DNA from: Saprospiraceae bacterium
GTDB lineage: Bacteria; Bacteroidota; Bacteroidia; Chitinophagales; Saprospiraceae
Assembly: GCA_020628095.1 (NCBI GenBank)
Contig: JAHDFP010000017.1
Span: 27,507 to 91,506, forward strand
Direction: 5' to 3'
DNA: 64,000 nucleotides
The translations under genes were made by a program, and so were the position numbers. This document shows positions 36,075 through 45,592 of this stretch, piece after piece. The notes under the pieces are model-generated. The model had not been told where the DNA came from. It ran no database searches and was given only the letters and a program-made list of their open reading frames with translations. Every line of letters begins with the position of its first letter. Within the stretch, counting starts at the first letter, position 1.

Positions 36075-37124
36075 ATGGCAAAAATGAATTTTGGTGGTGT
36101 CGAAGAAAATGTCGTCACCCGCGAAGAATTTCCTTTAGACAAGGCAAGAGAAATACTCAAAGATGAGACCATCGCAATAATAGGATATGGTGTGCAAGGA
36201 CCAGGGCAAGCCCTTAATCTAAGAGACAATGGCTTCAATGTGATTGTGGGACAAAGGTCGCCTTCTGATTCCTATGATAAGGCGGTAGCTGATGGTTTTG
36301 TGCCGGGTGAGACGCTTTTTTCTATAGAAGAGGCGGCAGAAAAAGGAACGATTATACAATACTTATTATCTGATGCGGCTCAGATCGCCGTCTGGTCCAG
36401 GATCAAACCCCATTTGACTGCTGGTAAAGCCCTTTATTTCTCACATGGCTTTGGCATAACATACAAGGAAAGGACAGGTATTATCCCACCAGAGGATGTT
36501 GATGTCATACTCGCTGCACCTAAGGGCTCGGGCACCAGTCTTAGACGACTTTTCTTAGCTGGAAAAGGTCTTAATTCATCTTACGCTATTTTTCAAGATG
36601 CCACGGGACGTGCTAAGGAACGGGTTGTCGCCTTGGGTATAGGGATAGGTTCAGGTTACCTATTTGAGACGACTTTCAAGAAAGAAGTCTATAGCGATCT
36701 TACAGGAGAAAGGGGTACTCTGATGGGTGCAATACAAGGACTATTTGCGGCACAATACGAGATACTAAGAAAGAAAGGTCACTCGCCATCAGAAGCCTTT
36801 AATGAGACAGTGGAAGAAGCCACCGAGTCGCTCTATCCTCTTATAGCCGAAAATGGTATGGACTGGATGTATGCTAATTGTTCTACGACAGCTCAGCGAG
36901 GCGCACTCGATTGGTGGAAAAAATTCCGCGATGCGACAGCACCAGTCTTCGAAGAACTATATGACAGCGTCGCCGCTGGTGAGGAGGCGCAGCGCTCCAT
37001 AGATAGCAATAGCCAACCCGACTATCGGAAAAGATTAGAATCAGAACTGGACGAATTACGTAACTCCGAAATGTGGAGAGCAGGTAAAGCGGTGCGCAGT
37101 CTAAGACCTCAGAATAAAGGATAG
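36075..37124 (+). CDS. ilvC: Ketol-acid reductoisomerase
   Basis: 349 residues, converting acetolactate-type substrates to dihydroxy acids with NAD(P)H and Mg. The Rossmann motif is GYGVQGPGQALNLRDNG instead of the common GYGSQGHAHA form. This variant occurs, to my knowledge, in other Bacteroidota enzymes. The Mg-binding helix includes DLTGERGTLMGAIQGLF. Its position between ilvN and ilvA supports the call. The changed cofactor loop could alter NADH/NADPH preference, which cannot be judged by eye. Confidence 0.93.
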   Translation: MAKMNFGGVEENVVTREEFPLDKAREILKDETIAIIGYGVQGPGQALNLRDNGFNVIVGQRSPSDSYDKAVADGFVPGETLFSIEEAAEKGTIIQYLLSDAAQIAVWSRIKPHLTAGKALYFSHGFGITYKERTGIIPPEDVDVILAAPKGSGTSLRRLFLAGKGLNSSYAIFQDATGRAKERVVALGIGIGSGYLFETTFKKEVYSDLTGERGTLMGAIQGLFAAQYEILRKKGHSPSEAFNETVEEATESLYPLIAENGMDWMYANCSTTAQRGALDWWKKFRDATAPVFEELYDSVAAGEEAQRSIDSNSQPDYRKRLESELDELRNSEMWRAGKAVRSLRPQNKG

Positions 37125-37125
37125 A

Positions 37126-38385
37126 TTGGCTACAGAGATAAAACATATAGTCGATGTTTCTGCAATAAAAAAAGCTCAGCAAAGAATTTCTGGTATCGTC
37201 GATAAAACGCCCTTACAGCGTAATATAAATCTCTCAGAAAAATATGAATGCAGTATTTTTTTAAAAAGAGAAGACCTTCAAGTAGTTCGTTCTTTTAAAA
37301 TAAGAGGTGCATACAACAAGATATTTGGCTTATCGGAGAAGGAAAGACAAATGGGCATCGTCTGTGCGAGTGCGGGAAATCATGCACAAGGTGTTGCGCT
37401 CTCCTGTGCGCATCTGCAGATAAAAGGAAAAATCTTTATGCCTAATCCTACGCCAAATCAAAAAATTGAAAAAGTAAAAACATTTGGTAAGGAATGGGTG
37501 GATATTATGCTGATCGGGGATAGTTATGATGATGCGCACGAAGCCGCAATCAAAGACTCAAAGCTAACCAACTCTATATTCGTGCATCCTTTTGACGATA
37601 TCGATGTTATAGCGGGCCAAGGTACAGTGGCGGCAGAGATGTTAGATCAATTAAAGGAGTCTTTGGACTATCTATTAGTTGCTGTGGGAGGAGGAGGATT
37701 GATCTCAGGTGTTGGGGCATATTTCAAAGCGTTAAGTCCCACAACAAAAATAATTGCTGTGGAATCATCTGGAGCGAATGCTTTAGAACAATCTCTCCTT
37801 AAGGGAATAAATGTGAGACTTGATTCTATAGATACTTTTGCAGATGGGATAGCTGTAAAGAAAATCGGAGACCTAAATTTTTCGGTTTGCCAATCTATTG
37901 TTGATGAAATTGTTTCTGTACCAGAGGGTAAAATCTGTTCGACTATTTTATCACTTTATAACGAGGAAGCGATTGTAGTCGAACCTGCGGGAGCGGTTTC
38001 TGTTGCAGCGTTGGATTCCATTCGAGCTGAGATCAAAGGAAAAAACATAGGTATAATCATCTGCGGTGGTAATAATGACATACAACGTACACAAGAGATA
38101 AAAGAGCGTGCTTTACTTTTTGAAGGCAAGAAGCATTATTTTATTATCAATTTTCCTCAGAGAGCAGGTGCACTCAAAGAGTTCCTAAATATATTAGGCC
38201 CTGATGACGACATTTCTCATTTCCAGTACACCAAAAAAAGTAGCAGAGAACAAGGACCTGCATTAGTTGGGATAGAACTTAAAAATGAGAAAGATTTTGA
38301 TTCGTTAATCTCTCGTATGAAAAACCGAAGCATTAATTATGAACACATCAATAACAACCCTATGTTATTTCAAATGCTTGTCTAA
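37126..38385 (+). CDS. ilvA: Threonine dehydratase (deaminase), biosynthetic
   Basis: 419 residues starting with TTG at 37126, one base after the ilvC stop; no ATG is near. The PLP lysine is in SFKIRGAYNK, and the phosphate-binding glycine loop is VGGGGLISG. A C-terminal regulatory region of ~80 residues (FIINFPQRAGALKEFLNIL) is ACT-like and shorter than the double ACT of the E. coli enzyme. It makes 2-oxobutyrate for Ile synthesis, matching the Thr codons in the leader peptide. Confidence 0.94.
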   Translation: MATEIKHIVDVSAIKKAQQRISGIVDKTPLQRNINLSEKYECSIFLKREDLQVVRSFKIRGAYNKIFGLSEKERQMGIVCASAGNHAQGVALSCAHLQIKGKIFMPNPTPNQKIEKVKTFGKEWVDIMLIGDSYDDAHEAAIKDSKLTNSIFVHPFDDIDVIAGQGTVAAEMLDQLKESLDYLLVAVGGGGLISGVGAYFKALSPTTKIIAVESSGANALEQSLLKGINVRLDSIDTFADGIAVKKIGDLNFSVCQSIVDEIVSVPEGKICSTILSLYNEEAIVVEPAGAVSVAALDSIRAEIKGKNIGIIICGGNNDIQRTQEIKERALLFEGKKHYFIINFPQRAGALKEFLNILGPDDDISHFQYTKKSSREQGPALVGIELKNEKDFDSLISRMKNRSINYEHINNNPMLFQMLV

Positions 38386-38396
38386 TCTAAAAAAGC

Positions 38397-39248
38397 TTAA
38401 TCAACTTTAAATTTTATCGTGCGGCCTGCAAATTTCTTATTCTTCATAAGGTCCATATAAGAATCCTTGATGGTGATGGTGTTGCCATCTATCTCAGCCG
38501 ACTTATCATCACAAGATATAATCTCATCGGGAAGATGCATGGTCGTAATAAATCCAGCATCACCCATCATCATCTGCATCATCGCCATATCCTCTTCTGA
38601 CATATTATCAAAGTCCATATCCATTTCTTCTCCTCCCATATCTTCTGCGAATTCCGAAGAAAAATCTTGCTCAGGTATGGTGACTATCCCTTTTTCGAGA
38701 TCGGCATCGTATTGCCTCATCATTTCTTTGAACTGATTGATTTTCTCTGCGTTTTCGTCTCCTTTTTCTGATAACTGCCCTATGGAGTTGATTATTTCAT
38801 CTCTTTCTTCTGGGCTGTCATACTCAAATGACATTTGTAAGAACATCTCTGATTCTTCCTTATTCATTCTGGTCGTCATGGACATTTTTCTGAATAACTC
38901 TGGATTTTCCAATTTATTTCTGATGGAATCAGGCATGACATCATAAAAGTTAAAAGAAGTATCTACATTTTCCATTTTACCAGAGCCAGACATTCCTAGC
39001 ATAGAAAACATGTCTTCTTCATCTTCTCCCTCATCCGTATCGGAGTCTTCTTCTGATTCTTCGCCATCCTTCATCCCTTCTTCCATGCTGGCCATCATCT
39101 CTATCATGCCCATCATTTCTCCCATGTCCATACTGATATCCACTTTTCCAGACCCGTCTTTATTGACCCATACTTCATTAGTTATATCAGCGCAGGAAGT
39201 CATAAATAGAGCAAGAATGGAAATTGTTAATAAGATTAATTTATTCAT
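38397..39248 (-). CDS. Acidic, Met-rich lipoprotein of unknown function
   Basis: 283 residues with lipoprotein signal FMTSC (Cys19). The opening VWVNKDGSGKVDISMDMGEMMGMIEMM is followed by an acidic low-complexity tract (EESEEDSDTDEGEDEEDMF) and two more Met/Asp-rich stretches (EEMDMDFDNMSEEDMAMMQMMM). The C-terminal part ends with a strand-rich IKFKVD. The fold resembles small secreted proteins of Bacteroidota often annotated as hypothetical; the Met/acid clusters could bind metal, but this is speculation. Confidence 0.7.
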   Translation of the reverse strand: MNKLILLTISILALFMTSCADITNEVWVNKDGSGKVDISMDMGEMMGMIEMMASMEEGMKDGEESEEDSDTDEGEDEEDMFSMLGMSGSGKMENVDTSFNFYDVMPDSIRNKLENPELFRKMSMTTRMNKEESEMFLQMSFEYDSPEERDEIINSIGQLSEKGDENAEKINQFKEMMRQYDADLEKGIVTIPEQDFSSEFAEDMGGEEMDMDFDNMSEEDMAMMQMMMGDAGFITTMHLPDEIISCDDKSAEIDGNTITIKDSYMDLMKNKKFAGRTIKFKVD

Positions 39249-39392
39249 TTGTTTTTATTTTTCTGAGTTGAAAATTAGGGATTAAATAGACATAATACAA
39301 GATGGCTATGATAGCGACTACGTCTACATAGTATAGTTATGAAATATTGAGAAATAAGTTGATGTATTTGTAATCTGCAAAATGACATAGAA

Positions 39393-39935
39393 CTACTTTC
39401 TATTGAGCCACCAACCAAGCACGACACCTACTAAGCCCCACTGCACGATGGTATCTATGAGATCAGGAATAGAATTAGTCTTAAACCAGATGCTATTGAG
39501 GTAAGGCAGTGTGAGATAAGAAATCAATCCGACCATCAGACTTCCTGTCAAGACCTTCATAAAGGTTAATTTCTCATCTCCCAAGAAAAGGTAACATAGC
39601 ATAAAAGCTGACAGAATGTTAATCACTAGTGCTCTACCCATATTCATGCCCATCGTATTAGACCAACTCTTTTGGTAGTGGATCATAGCCCAGGCTTTTC
39701 CTTCCATATTTTTAGCATACGCTTCTTGTTCTTCGGCGGTGTATCCGGGTGCCAGATTAGGCAAAAGGTATTGCCCTTCTTCCAGACCAGATTCTTCTAG
39801 TGCGCGCATTATCTTGTCTTGCTGTGGAGTATGTGTCATGTTAGAACCATGAATATTGAGCGCAGCCCATGACAAAAATTGCCAAAGAAAAAGTACGATA
39901 CCACCTATCAATCCACCGATAATTGCTTTTTTCAT
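39393..39935 (-). CDS. Membrane protein of unknown function
   Basis: 180 residues with an N-terminal helix (AIIGGLIGGIVLFLWQFLSWA), a soluble middle of ~70 residues (including AEEQEAYAKNMEGKAWAMIHYQ) and three C-terminal helices. The layout with the opening GGLIGGI..F.W...SW is seen in conserved hypothetical proteins; no function is known. Confidence 0.65.
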   Translation of the reverse strand: MKKAIIGGLIGGIVLFLWQFLSWAALNIHGSNMTHTPQQDKIMRALEESGLEEGQYLLPNLAPGYTAEEQEAYAKNMEGKAWAMIHYQKSWSNTMGMNMGRALVINILSAFMLCYLFLGDEKLTFMKVLTGSLMVGLISYLTLPYLNSIWFKTNSIPDLIDTIVQWGLVGVVLGWWLNRK

Positions 39936-39998
39936 TTTGTTTAATTTTTTGGTTTCTCTAATGTAATAATAACCTCCTATATATCAAGTAGTTATGTA

Positions 39999-40030
39999 TT
40001 TGTACCACCCTTTTATTTTTAGTATTTTTG
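39999..40030 (+). promoter_or_regulatory. Sigma-A promoter of gyrB
   Basis: TTTG (39999-40002) and TATTTTTG (40023-40030) are exactly 20 bases apart, and the gyrB ATG follows 26 bases later. Confidence 0.75.
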
Positions 40031-40056
40031 TATCTATTTTTCACTAAGCTCACTAG

Positions 40057-42021
40057 ATGTCAGAAGAGAATAAGAACAACAAGAAAAAAAGTAATTATAG
40101 TGCGGATAATATACAGGCCCTTGAGGGCCTAGAGGCGGTCAGAAAGCGGCCAGGAATGTATATTGGTAGCACAGATGCTAAAGGATTGCATCACCTTGTA
40201 TGGGAGGTTGTGGATAACTCTATAGATGAGCATCTGGCAGGACATTGTGATAAGATAGATGTGACCATACATAAGGATAACTCCATTACCGTGAAAGATA
40301 ATGGGCGTGGAATCCCGACTGGAATGCACGAAAAGCTCAAAAAATCAGCCCTGGAGGTGGTTATGACCGTGTTACACGCTGGTGGAAAATTTGATAAAGA
40401 TACTTACAAGGTCTCTGGTGGATTGCACGGTGTCGGTGTCTCTTGTGTCAATGCCTTATCTGATTATCTAAAGGCAGAAGTCCATAGAGAAGGAAAGGTG
40501 TTTACTCAGGAATACTCTAAGGGAAAGCCGACTTCATCTGTAGACGTGGTTGGCGAGACGGACATCACAGGGACTTTTATTACCTATAGACCAGATGGAG
40601 AAATATTCGATACGCTGGAATATAAGTATGATACGCTGGCTGTAAGATTTAAAGAGATGTCTTTCCTTAACAGTGGACTGACATTAACGTTGACAGATGA
40701 GCGCGAAGAGGTAGATGGAGAATATAAGACGGAGACTTTTTATAGTGAAGGAGGACTCAAAGAATTTGTTACTTACATAGATAGAGCACGTACACCGATT
40801 ATAGACGAGCCTATATACGTCAAGGGCAAAGAAGAAAATGTGGAGGTAGAGGTATCCATGCAGTACAACACTTCCTTTTCGGAGAATATTTTCTCATTTG
40901 TCAATAATATAAATACGCGAGAGGGCGGAACGCACGTCAGTGGGTTCAGAAGAGCAGTGAACAGAGTTTTCAGCAAATATGGTGAGGACAACGGATACTT
41001 TTCTAAGCTCAAATTCAAAATATCAGGAGAAGATTTCAGAGAAGGCTTAACAGCCATTGTCTCTGTCAAAGTGCCCGAGCCACAGTTCAAAGGACAGACC
41101 AAAGGAGAGCTTGGCAACTCAGAAGTTACAGGTATTGTGTCCAGAGCAGTTGGTGAAGTACTAAAGCACTTTCTAGAAGAAAATAAGCAGCTTGCGCGTC
41201 GTATAATAGAGAAGGTTATCCTTGCTGCGACAGCCAGACATGCCGCTCGTAAAGCCAGAGAATTAGTCCAAAGGAAAAGCCCAATGTCGGGTAGTGGACT
41301 ACCAGGTAAACTATCGGACTGTAGCTCCAAAGATCCAGCAGAGTCAGAGATATTCTTAGTCGAGGGGGATTCGGCAGGTGGTACGGCCAAGCAGGGTCGT
41401 GATAGACACTTTCAGGCGATCTTGCCACTGAGAGGTAAAATTCTCAATGTCGAAAAAGCAATGGAACATAAGATCTACGAAAACGAAGAGATCAAAAATA
41501 TGTTTACTGCGCTTGGTGTAAGCATACAGGAGCAAGACGGAGAGCGTGTACTGAATACAGAAAAACTGAGATATCATAAGATCGTCATCATGTGTGATGC
41601 CGATATAGATGGTAGCCACATCAGCACTTTGATATTGACCTTTTTCTTTAGATATATGAAAGAACTAATAGAAAACGGCAATATCTATATAGCGGCACCA
41701 CCGTTATATCAGGTCAAAAAAGGAAAACGTGCAGAGTATGCATGGAATGACGAAGAGCGGGCTGCATTGACTAAAGAATTCAGTGGAGGAAAAGAGGACG
41801 ATAGCTCTGTCAAAATACAGCGCTATAAGGGTCTGGGTGAGATGAATGCCGACCAGTTATGGGAAACTACTATGGACCCAGAAAGAAGAATACTACATCA
41901 GGTAACCATCATGGATGCGATAGAAGCGGACCATGTCTTCTCTATGCTTATGGGCGATGAAGTACCCCCAAGACGAGAGTTCATAGAGACTAATGCGAAG
42001 TATGCTAATATAGACGCTTAA
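40057..42021 (+). CDS. gyrB: DNA gyrase subunit B
   Basis: 654 residues. The N-terminal GHKL ATPase has Asn in EVVDNSIDEH, with GRGIP and GLHGVG motifs. The transducer domain and a Toprim domain follow (EGDSAGG, then DADIDGSHI). The C-terminal QRYKGLGEMNADQLWETTMDP is diagnostic. The length fits GyrB without the proteobacterial insert. ParE is an alternative, but the GyrB-type QRYKGLGEMNADQLWETT motif and length favour GyrB. It is convergent with the ATP-grasp gene 13 bases away. Confidence 0.95.
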   Translation: MSEENKNNKKKSNYSADNIQALEGLEAVRKRPGMYIGSTDAKGLHHLVWEVVDNSIDEHLAGHCDKIDVTIHKDNSITVKDNGRGIPTGMHEKLKKSALEVVMTVLHAGGKFDKDTYKVSGGLHGVGVSCVNALSDYLKAEVHREGKVFTQEYSKGKPTSSVDVVGETDITGTFITYRPDGEIFDTLEYKYDTLAVRFKEMSFLNSGLTLTLTDEREEVDGEYKTETFYSEGGLKEFVTYIDRARTPIIDEPIYVKGKEENVEVEVSMQYNTSFSENIFSFVNNINTREGGTHVSGFRRAVNRVFSKYGEDNGYFSKLKFKISGEDFREGLTAIVSVKVPEPQFKGQTKGELGNSEVTGIVSRAVGEVLKHFLEENKQLARRIIEKVILAATARHAARKARELVQRKSPMSGSGLPGKLSDCSSKDPAESEIFLVEGDSAGGTAKQGRDRHFQAILPLRGKILNVEKAMEHKIYENEEIKNMFTALGVSIQEQDGERVLNTEKLRYHKIVIMCDADIDGSHISTLILTFFFRYMKELIENGNIYIAAPPLYQVKKGKRAEYAWNDEERAALTKEFSGGKEDDSSVKIQRYKGLGEMNADQLWETTMDPERRILHQVTIMDAIEADHVFSMLMGDEVPPRREFIETNAKYANIDA

Positions 42022-42034
42022 GACCTTTTTGGGT

Positions 42035-43024
42035 TTAGCGGCTATAAGATTTACGTTCTTTTATAGTGAGAAGTATTTCTTTATAAAGGTCTTTTACTAT
42101 TTGTTCTTGTTCTTTGCCCAGTCTTGCAAAATTACCTTGACCTGGAGAAGAATTGATTTCTATAATGTTGTAATCGCAATCTGACTCTTCTATAGCCTGT
42201 GTCATTATATCCACACCACAAAAGTCTAGCCCCATCTGATGAGTGGCTTGTATGGCTATATCCCGAAAGTATTTTGATATGACCTGACTCTTATCTATGG
42301 CTGTGCCGCCCAGTGACAAGTTATTGACATCAAGTAGCCTTATACTTATATCCTTCTCTAATATGGAATCCATAGTTAGGTTATAAGATTCTAATTTCGT
42401 TGTGATACGAGGATCTTCCAGATTAAGTTTTTCTATGAGCTTTTTGGCGTTCAGAAGTTGCCATATTGTACTTTCACCATCACCTACGAGCTGGAGACCT
42501 ATTCTTTGATAAGCACAGACCACCTTATTATTGAAGACCACAATCCTATAATCGTTTCCAGTCACAAATCTTTGTAGCATAACCACTCTATTTTTATCAA
42601 ATACGAGTTTCCCAATGTGGTTATACTCTTCGATTGAATTTAATTTATAGACATCCGATCCTTTTGTGCCATCGTTTGGCTTGATTATAATGGGGAATCC
42701 TAATCTTACGCAGTATTCTCTTCCTCTGTCAAATCCCGATTTTTCAGAGGTTATATATTTGTCCAATACATGATTGGGAAAAGTCTGATACTCTGGAATA
42801 GAAAAGCCAAAAGACTGTAAGAAATGATTAGTATATCCTTTGTCCCTAGCCAGTCTGGCGGCTCCCATACCATTGATATCAAATGCCGACTCTACGTAGT
42901 AAGTTCTTACGCCATTATTAAATTCTATATATCCTCCGAATCTAAAGTGAGGTTCTAAGACCAGCTTGGCATCTAGTTCGTGTACAATAGATTCTAATAT
43001 CTGGGTTACAAAATTGAGTTTCAT
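42035..43024 (-). CDS. ATP-grasp ligase (RimK/cyanophycin-synthetase-like)
   Basis: 329 residues with an ATP-grasp fold: a preATP-grasp N-terminus, then FPIIIKPNDGTKGSDVYKL (lysine and glycine loop), MLQRFVTGNDYRIVVFNN, and the Mg-site end CGVDIMTQAIEESDCDYNIIEINSSPG. The last motif resembles RimK/LysX and the ligase half of cyanophycin synthetase or GshAB. It probably couples an amino acid to a peptide or protein carboxylate; the partner is unknown. Confidence 0.82.
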   Translation of the reverse strand: MKLNFVTQILESIVHELDAKLVLEPHFRFGGYIEFNNGVRTYYVESAFDINGMGAARLARDKGYTNHFLQSFGFSIPEYQTFPNHVLDKYITSEKSGFDRGREYCVRLGFPIIIKPNDGTKGSDVYKLNSIEEYNHIGKLVFDKNRVVMLQRFVTGNDYRIVVFNNKVVCAYQRIGLQLVGDGESTIWQLLNAKKLIEKLNLEDPRITTKLESYNLTMDSILEKDISIRLLDVNNLSLGGTAIDKSQVISKYFRDIAIQATHQMGLDFCGVDIMTQAIEESDCDYNIIEINSSPGQGNFARLGKEQEQIVKDLYKEILLTIKERKSYSR

Positions 43025-43271
43025 CTTTGCACTTAGAGTCTATTAATATGACGCTTAATAGTTATGTCATATTTTTTTAATCGACATTGTCAGTTTGGCG
43101 CACATAATCGACCTTAGAAGTTGATTATTATTTTCAAATTATATCAAATATATACTATATATTTGCGCAGAATCGCACGATTTCATCTCTGATATGGCGA
43201 TTCCCATTTATTTCCCTCTTAGTAATTTTCTATAATATAATCTAAGACGACTACAATTAATACTTATAAAG

Positions 43272-44846
43272 ATGTATGATATATTACAGCTGAACGAAAT
43301 GCTCGTTCCTGAGTTAAAAGAGGTTGCAGAGCAACTAGAACTCAAAAGCTATAAAAGACTAAGCAAACAAGATCTTATCTATAAAATTCTGGATCATCAG
43401 GCCGTTGCTGGTGGCAATGGTGGTAAAACCGAAAAGAAAGCAGAAGCCAAAGCCGAAAAACCAGCTCCAGAAAAGAAACGACAATCCAGAGCCCGAAAGC
43501 CAAAAGAAGAAAAACCTGAGGTCAAAGCAGAATCTAAGCCAGAAGAAGTGGCTAAAACCGAGGAAAGTACCGAAGAAAAGCCAAGCAAGCCGAGGTCAAG
43601 AAATGAGAACAGGGAAGGTCAGAATAATAGGCAGCGAAAGCGCCACGACAATAATAACGGTAGAAAGAACGAAAGATCTGACAATCAAAGATCAGAAGAG
43701 AAGGTAAAAGCCTTCAATGTAGATATGGATGGTGTCATAGAGGGTACAGGTATCCTGGAAATGATGTCTGATGGATATGGTTTTTTGAGGTCTGCAGATT
43801 ATAATTATCTGACAAGTCCAGATGACATCTATGTATCTCCATCTCAGATTAAGTTATTCGGTCTCAAAACGGGTGATACTGTACAAGGTGCCATCAGACC
43901 ACCAAAAGAGGGCGAAAAGTATTTCGCACTGCTCAAGGTATCCAAGATCAATGGCCTTGACCCTGAGAAAACCAGAGAGCGTGTACCATTTGAGTATTTG
44001 ACGCCGTTGTTTCCAGAAGAAAAATTCAGCTTACTTAATCATCCATTAGGTAAGGATTATGGGAATAGGATGATAGACCTATTTACGCCTATAGGCAAGG
44101 GGCAGAGAGGACTTATCGTCGCACAGCCTAAGACAGGAAAGACTTTCCTACTGAAGGATATAGCTAATGCGATAGCGGACAATCATCCAGATTGTTACCT
44201 TATCGTATTGCTTATAGATGAGCGACCAGAAGAGGTCACGGATATGCAGCGTAGTGTAAAAGCGGAGGTTATTGCTTCGACTTTTGACCAGCCAGCAGAT
44301 AATCACGTGCGTGTGGCTAATATAGTCATAGAGAAGGCTAAGCGTATGGTAGAAAGTAAACACGACGTGGTGATCTTATTAGATTCTATTACGAGACTAG
44401 CAAGGGCTTATAATACCGTATCACCAAGCTCTGGCAAGGTACTATCTGGTGGTGTAGAAGCCAATGCATTGCAGAAGCCTAAGAAATTCTTCGGTGCTGC
44501 AAGGAATATAGAAAATGGTGGCTCTCTTACAATATTAGCTACAGCGCTTACAGAGACAGGTTCTAAGATGGATGAGGTCATCTTTGAGGAGTTCAAAGGT
44601 ACAGGTAATATGGAGCTACAACTGGATAGAACATTATCTAATAAGCGTATCTACCCAGCCGTTGATCTGACCAGATCGAGTACAAGAAGAGAAGAATTGT
44701 TATTAGAAGATGGTATAATCAGTAGAATGCGCATGCTCAGAAGACATCTTGCTGACATGAAATCTGATGAGGCAATGCTATTCTTGCGTAAACACATGGA
44801 AGGCACTCAATCTAATGAGGAGTTTTTAGTATCTATGAATAGCTAA
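43272..44846 (+). CDS. rho: Transcription termination factor Rho
   Basis: 524 residues. The N-terminal Rho-N domain ([34 protein letters not shown]) is followed by a disordered, K/E/P/R/N-rich insert of roughly 100 residues (about 50-145). Then come the cold-shock-type RNA-binding domain ([15 protein letters not shown]) and the ATPase with P-loop [14 protein letters not shown] and [11 protein letters not shown]. The C-terminal motor is intact. Long disordered inserts are typical of Bacteroidota Rho, where one has been linked to phase separation. A TATATTTG box at 43158-43165 is a likely promoter element. Confidence 0.96.
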   Translation: MYDILQLNEMLVPELKEVAEQLELKSYKRLSKQDLIYKILDHQAVAGGNGGKTEKKAEAKAEKPAPEKKRQSRARKPKEEKPEVKAESKPEEVAKTEESTEEKPSKPRSRNENREGQNNRQRKRHDNNNGRKNERSDNQRSEEKVKAFNVDMDGVIEGTGILEMMSDGYGFLRSADYNYLTSPDDIYVSPSQIKLFGLKTGDTVQGAIRPPKEGEKYFALLKVSKINGLDPEKTRERVPFEYLTPLFPEEKFSLLNHPLGKDYGNRMIDLFTPIGKGQRGLIVAQPKTGKTFLLKDIANAIADNHPDCYLIVLLIDERPEEVTDMQRSVKAEVIASTFDQPADNHVRVANIVIEKAKRMVESKHDVVILLDSITRLARAYNTVSPSSGKVLSGGVEANALQKPKKFFGAARNIENGGSLTILATALTETGSKMDEVIFEEFKGTGNMELQLDRTLSNKRIYPAVDLTRSSTRREELLLEDGIISRMRMLRRHLADMKSDEAMLFLRKHMEGTQSNEEFLVSMNS

Positions 44847-44858
44847 TATTTTATCAGG

Positions 44859-44889
44859 TTGGTAATTGTATAAATATAATATACCTTTG
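44859..44889 (+). promoter_or_regulatory. Sigma-A promoter of rpmH
   Basis: TTGG (44859-44862) and TACCTTTG (44882-44889) are 19 bases apart. The element TATACCTTTGCAG is repeated almost exactly before rpsA (58667-58679). Confidence 0.75.
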
Positions 44890-44921
44890 CAGTCCTCAAA
44901 AATTAAGAAACACAGTATACC

Positions 44922-45077
44922 ATGAAAAGAACGTATCAACCATCGAAAAGAAAACGTGTTAATAAGCATGGATTCCGTGCGCGTATGGCTACAAAAAATG
45001 GTCGTAAGGTACTGGCTAACAGAAGGGCAAAAGGTAGGCTCAAGCTGACGGTTTCTGACGAAATGCATACCAAGTAA
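44922..45077 (+). CDS. rpmH: 50S ribosomal protein L34
   Basis: 51 residues ([20 protein letters not shown] at the start, ending DEMHTK), the canonical L34 sequence. The initial [12 protein letters not shown] is diagnostic. It has its own sigma-A promoter and precedes rnpA as in most bacteria. Confidence 0.97.
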   Translation: MKRTYQPSKRKRVNKHGFRARMATKNGRKVLANRRAKGRLKLTVSDEMHTK

Positions 45078-45121
45078 TCATTTGGTTTGAATATTTGCAT
45101 AGAGCAAATTAGCTACACATC

Positions 45122-45520
45122 ATTGGAACGCACAAAAATACCTTTGGTAAAAAAGAAAGGCTTAAGAGCAGAAAGCTAATATCAGAGGTATTCGGTTCTA
45201 ACACACATTGCTTCAAATTTCCCATTAAACTCGTCTATCAGATTAATTCTGAAAGTCAAGATGATTGGCCTCTTAAATGCGGTGTCGCCGTATCCAAAAA
45301 GCATCTCAGATCTGCGGTCCACAGAAACCTAGTCAAACGTCGAATCCGAGAAGCCTATCGAAAGAACAAAGCGAACCTTCAGGATCAAATAATTAGTGCC
45401 GAGCTTAGACTTGCTATGATGTTAGTCTACGTCAGTCCAAAAATCTTAAGCTACCAAGAGATAGAACAAAGCCTTATCTTTCTACTACAAAAGTTACAGA
45501 GAGATATAGCTGTGAAGTAA
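45122..45520 (+). CDS. rnpA: Ribonuclease P protein component (no conventional start codon)
   Basis: The frame ending at TAA 45518 encodes a normal RnpA: NTFGKKERLKSRKLISEVFG near the start, then GVAVSKKHLRSAVHRNLVKR and RIREAYRKN (the RNR signature). The frame is open back to TAG 45110, yet has no ATG, GTG or TTG before the conserved core. An ATT at 45122 would give a protein of normal length (132 residues). A TTG at 45123 in the neighbouring frame would reach the right frame by a -1 slip at the A5 run (45133-45138 region). It is placed right after rpmH as expected. Confidence 0.88.
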   Translation: MGTHKNTFGKKERLKSRKLISEVFGSNTHCFKFPIKLVYQINSESQDDWPLKCGVAVSKKHLRSAVHRNLVKRRIREAYRKNKANLQDQIISAELRLAMMLVYVSPKILSYQEIEQSLIFLLQKLQRDIAVK

Positions 45521-45592
45521 AGCAAGGAGGTTTTTTTAAAGAATCTTTACTACTTACTTCCTCCTTATCTGACCTTTCAAAAACTATCATAG

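Noticed and set aside
40773..41390. A 205-codon minus-strand frame inside gyrB
   Set aside because: It is a frame opposite a highly conserved gene with no recognisable features; explained by codon usage on the coding strand.
43405..43707. A Lys-rich plus-strand frame in the Rho insert region
   Set aside because: It is an alternative frame of the repetitive, Lys/Glu-rich disordered insert.
45524..45566. AAGGAGG / CCTCCTT inverted repeat after rnpA as terminator
   Set aside because: The loop is about 29 bases and the T-run lies inside the loop rather than after the stem; too weak to call.
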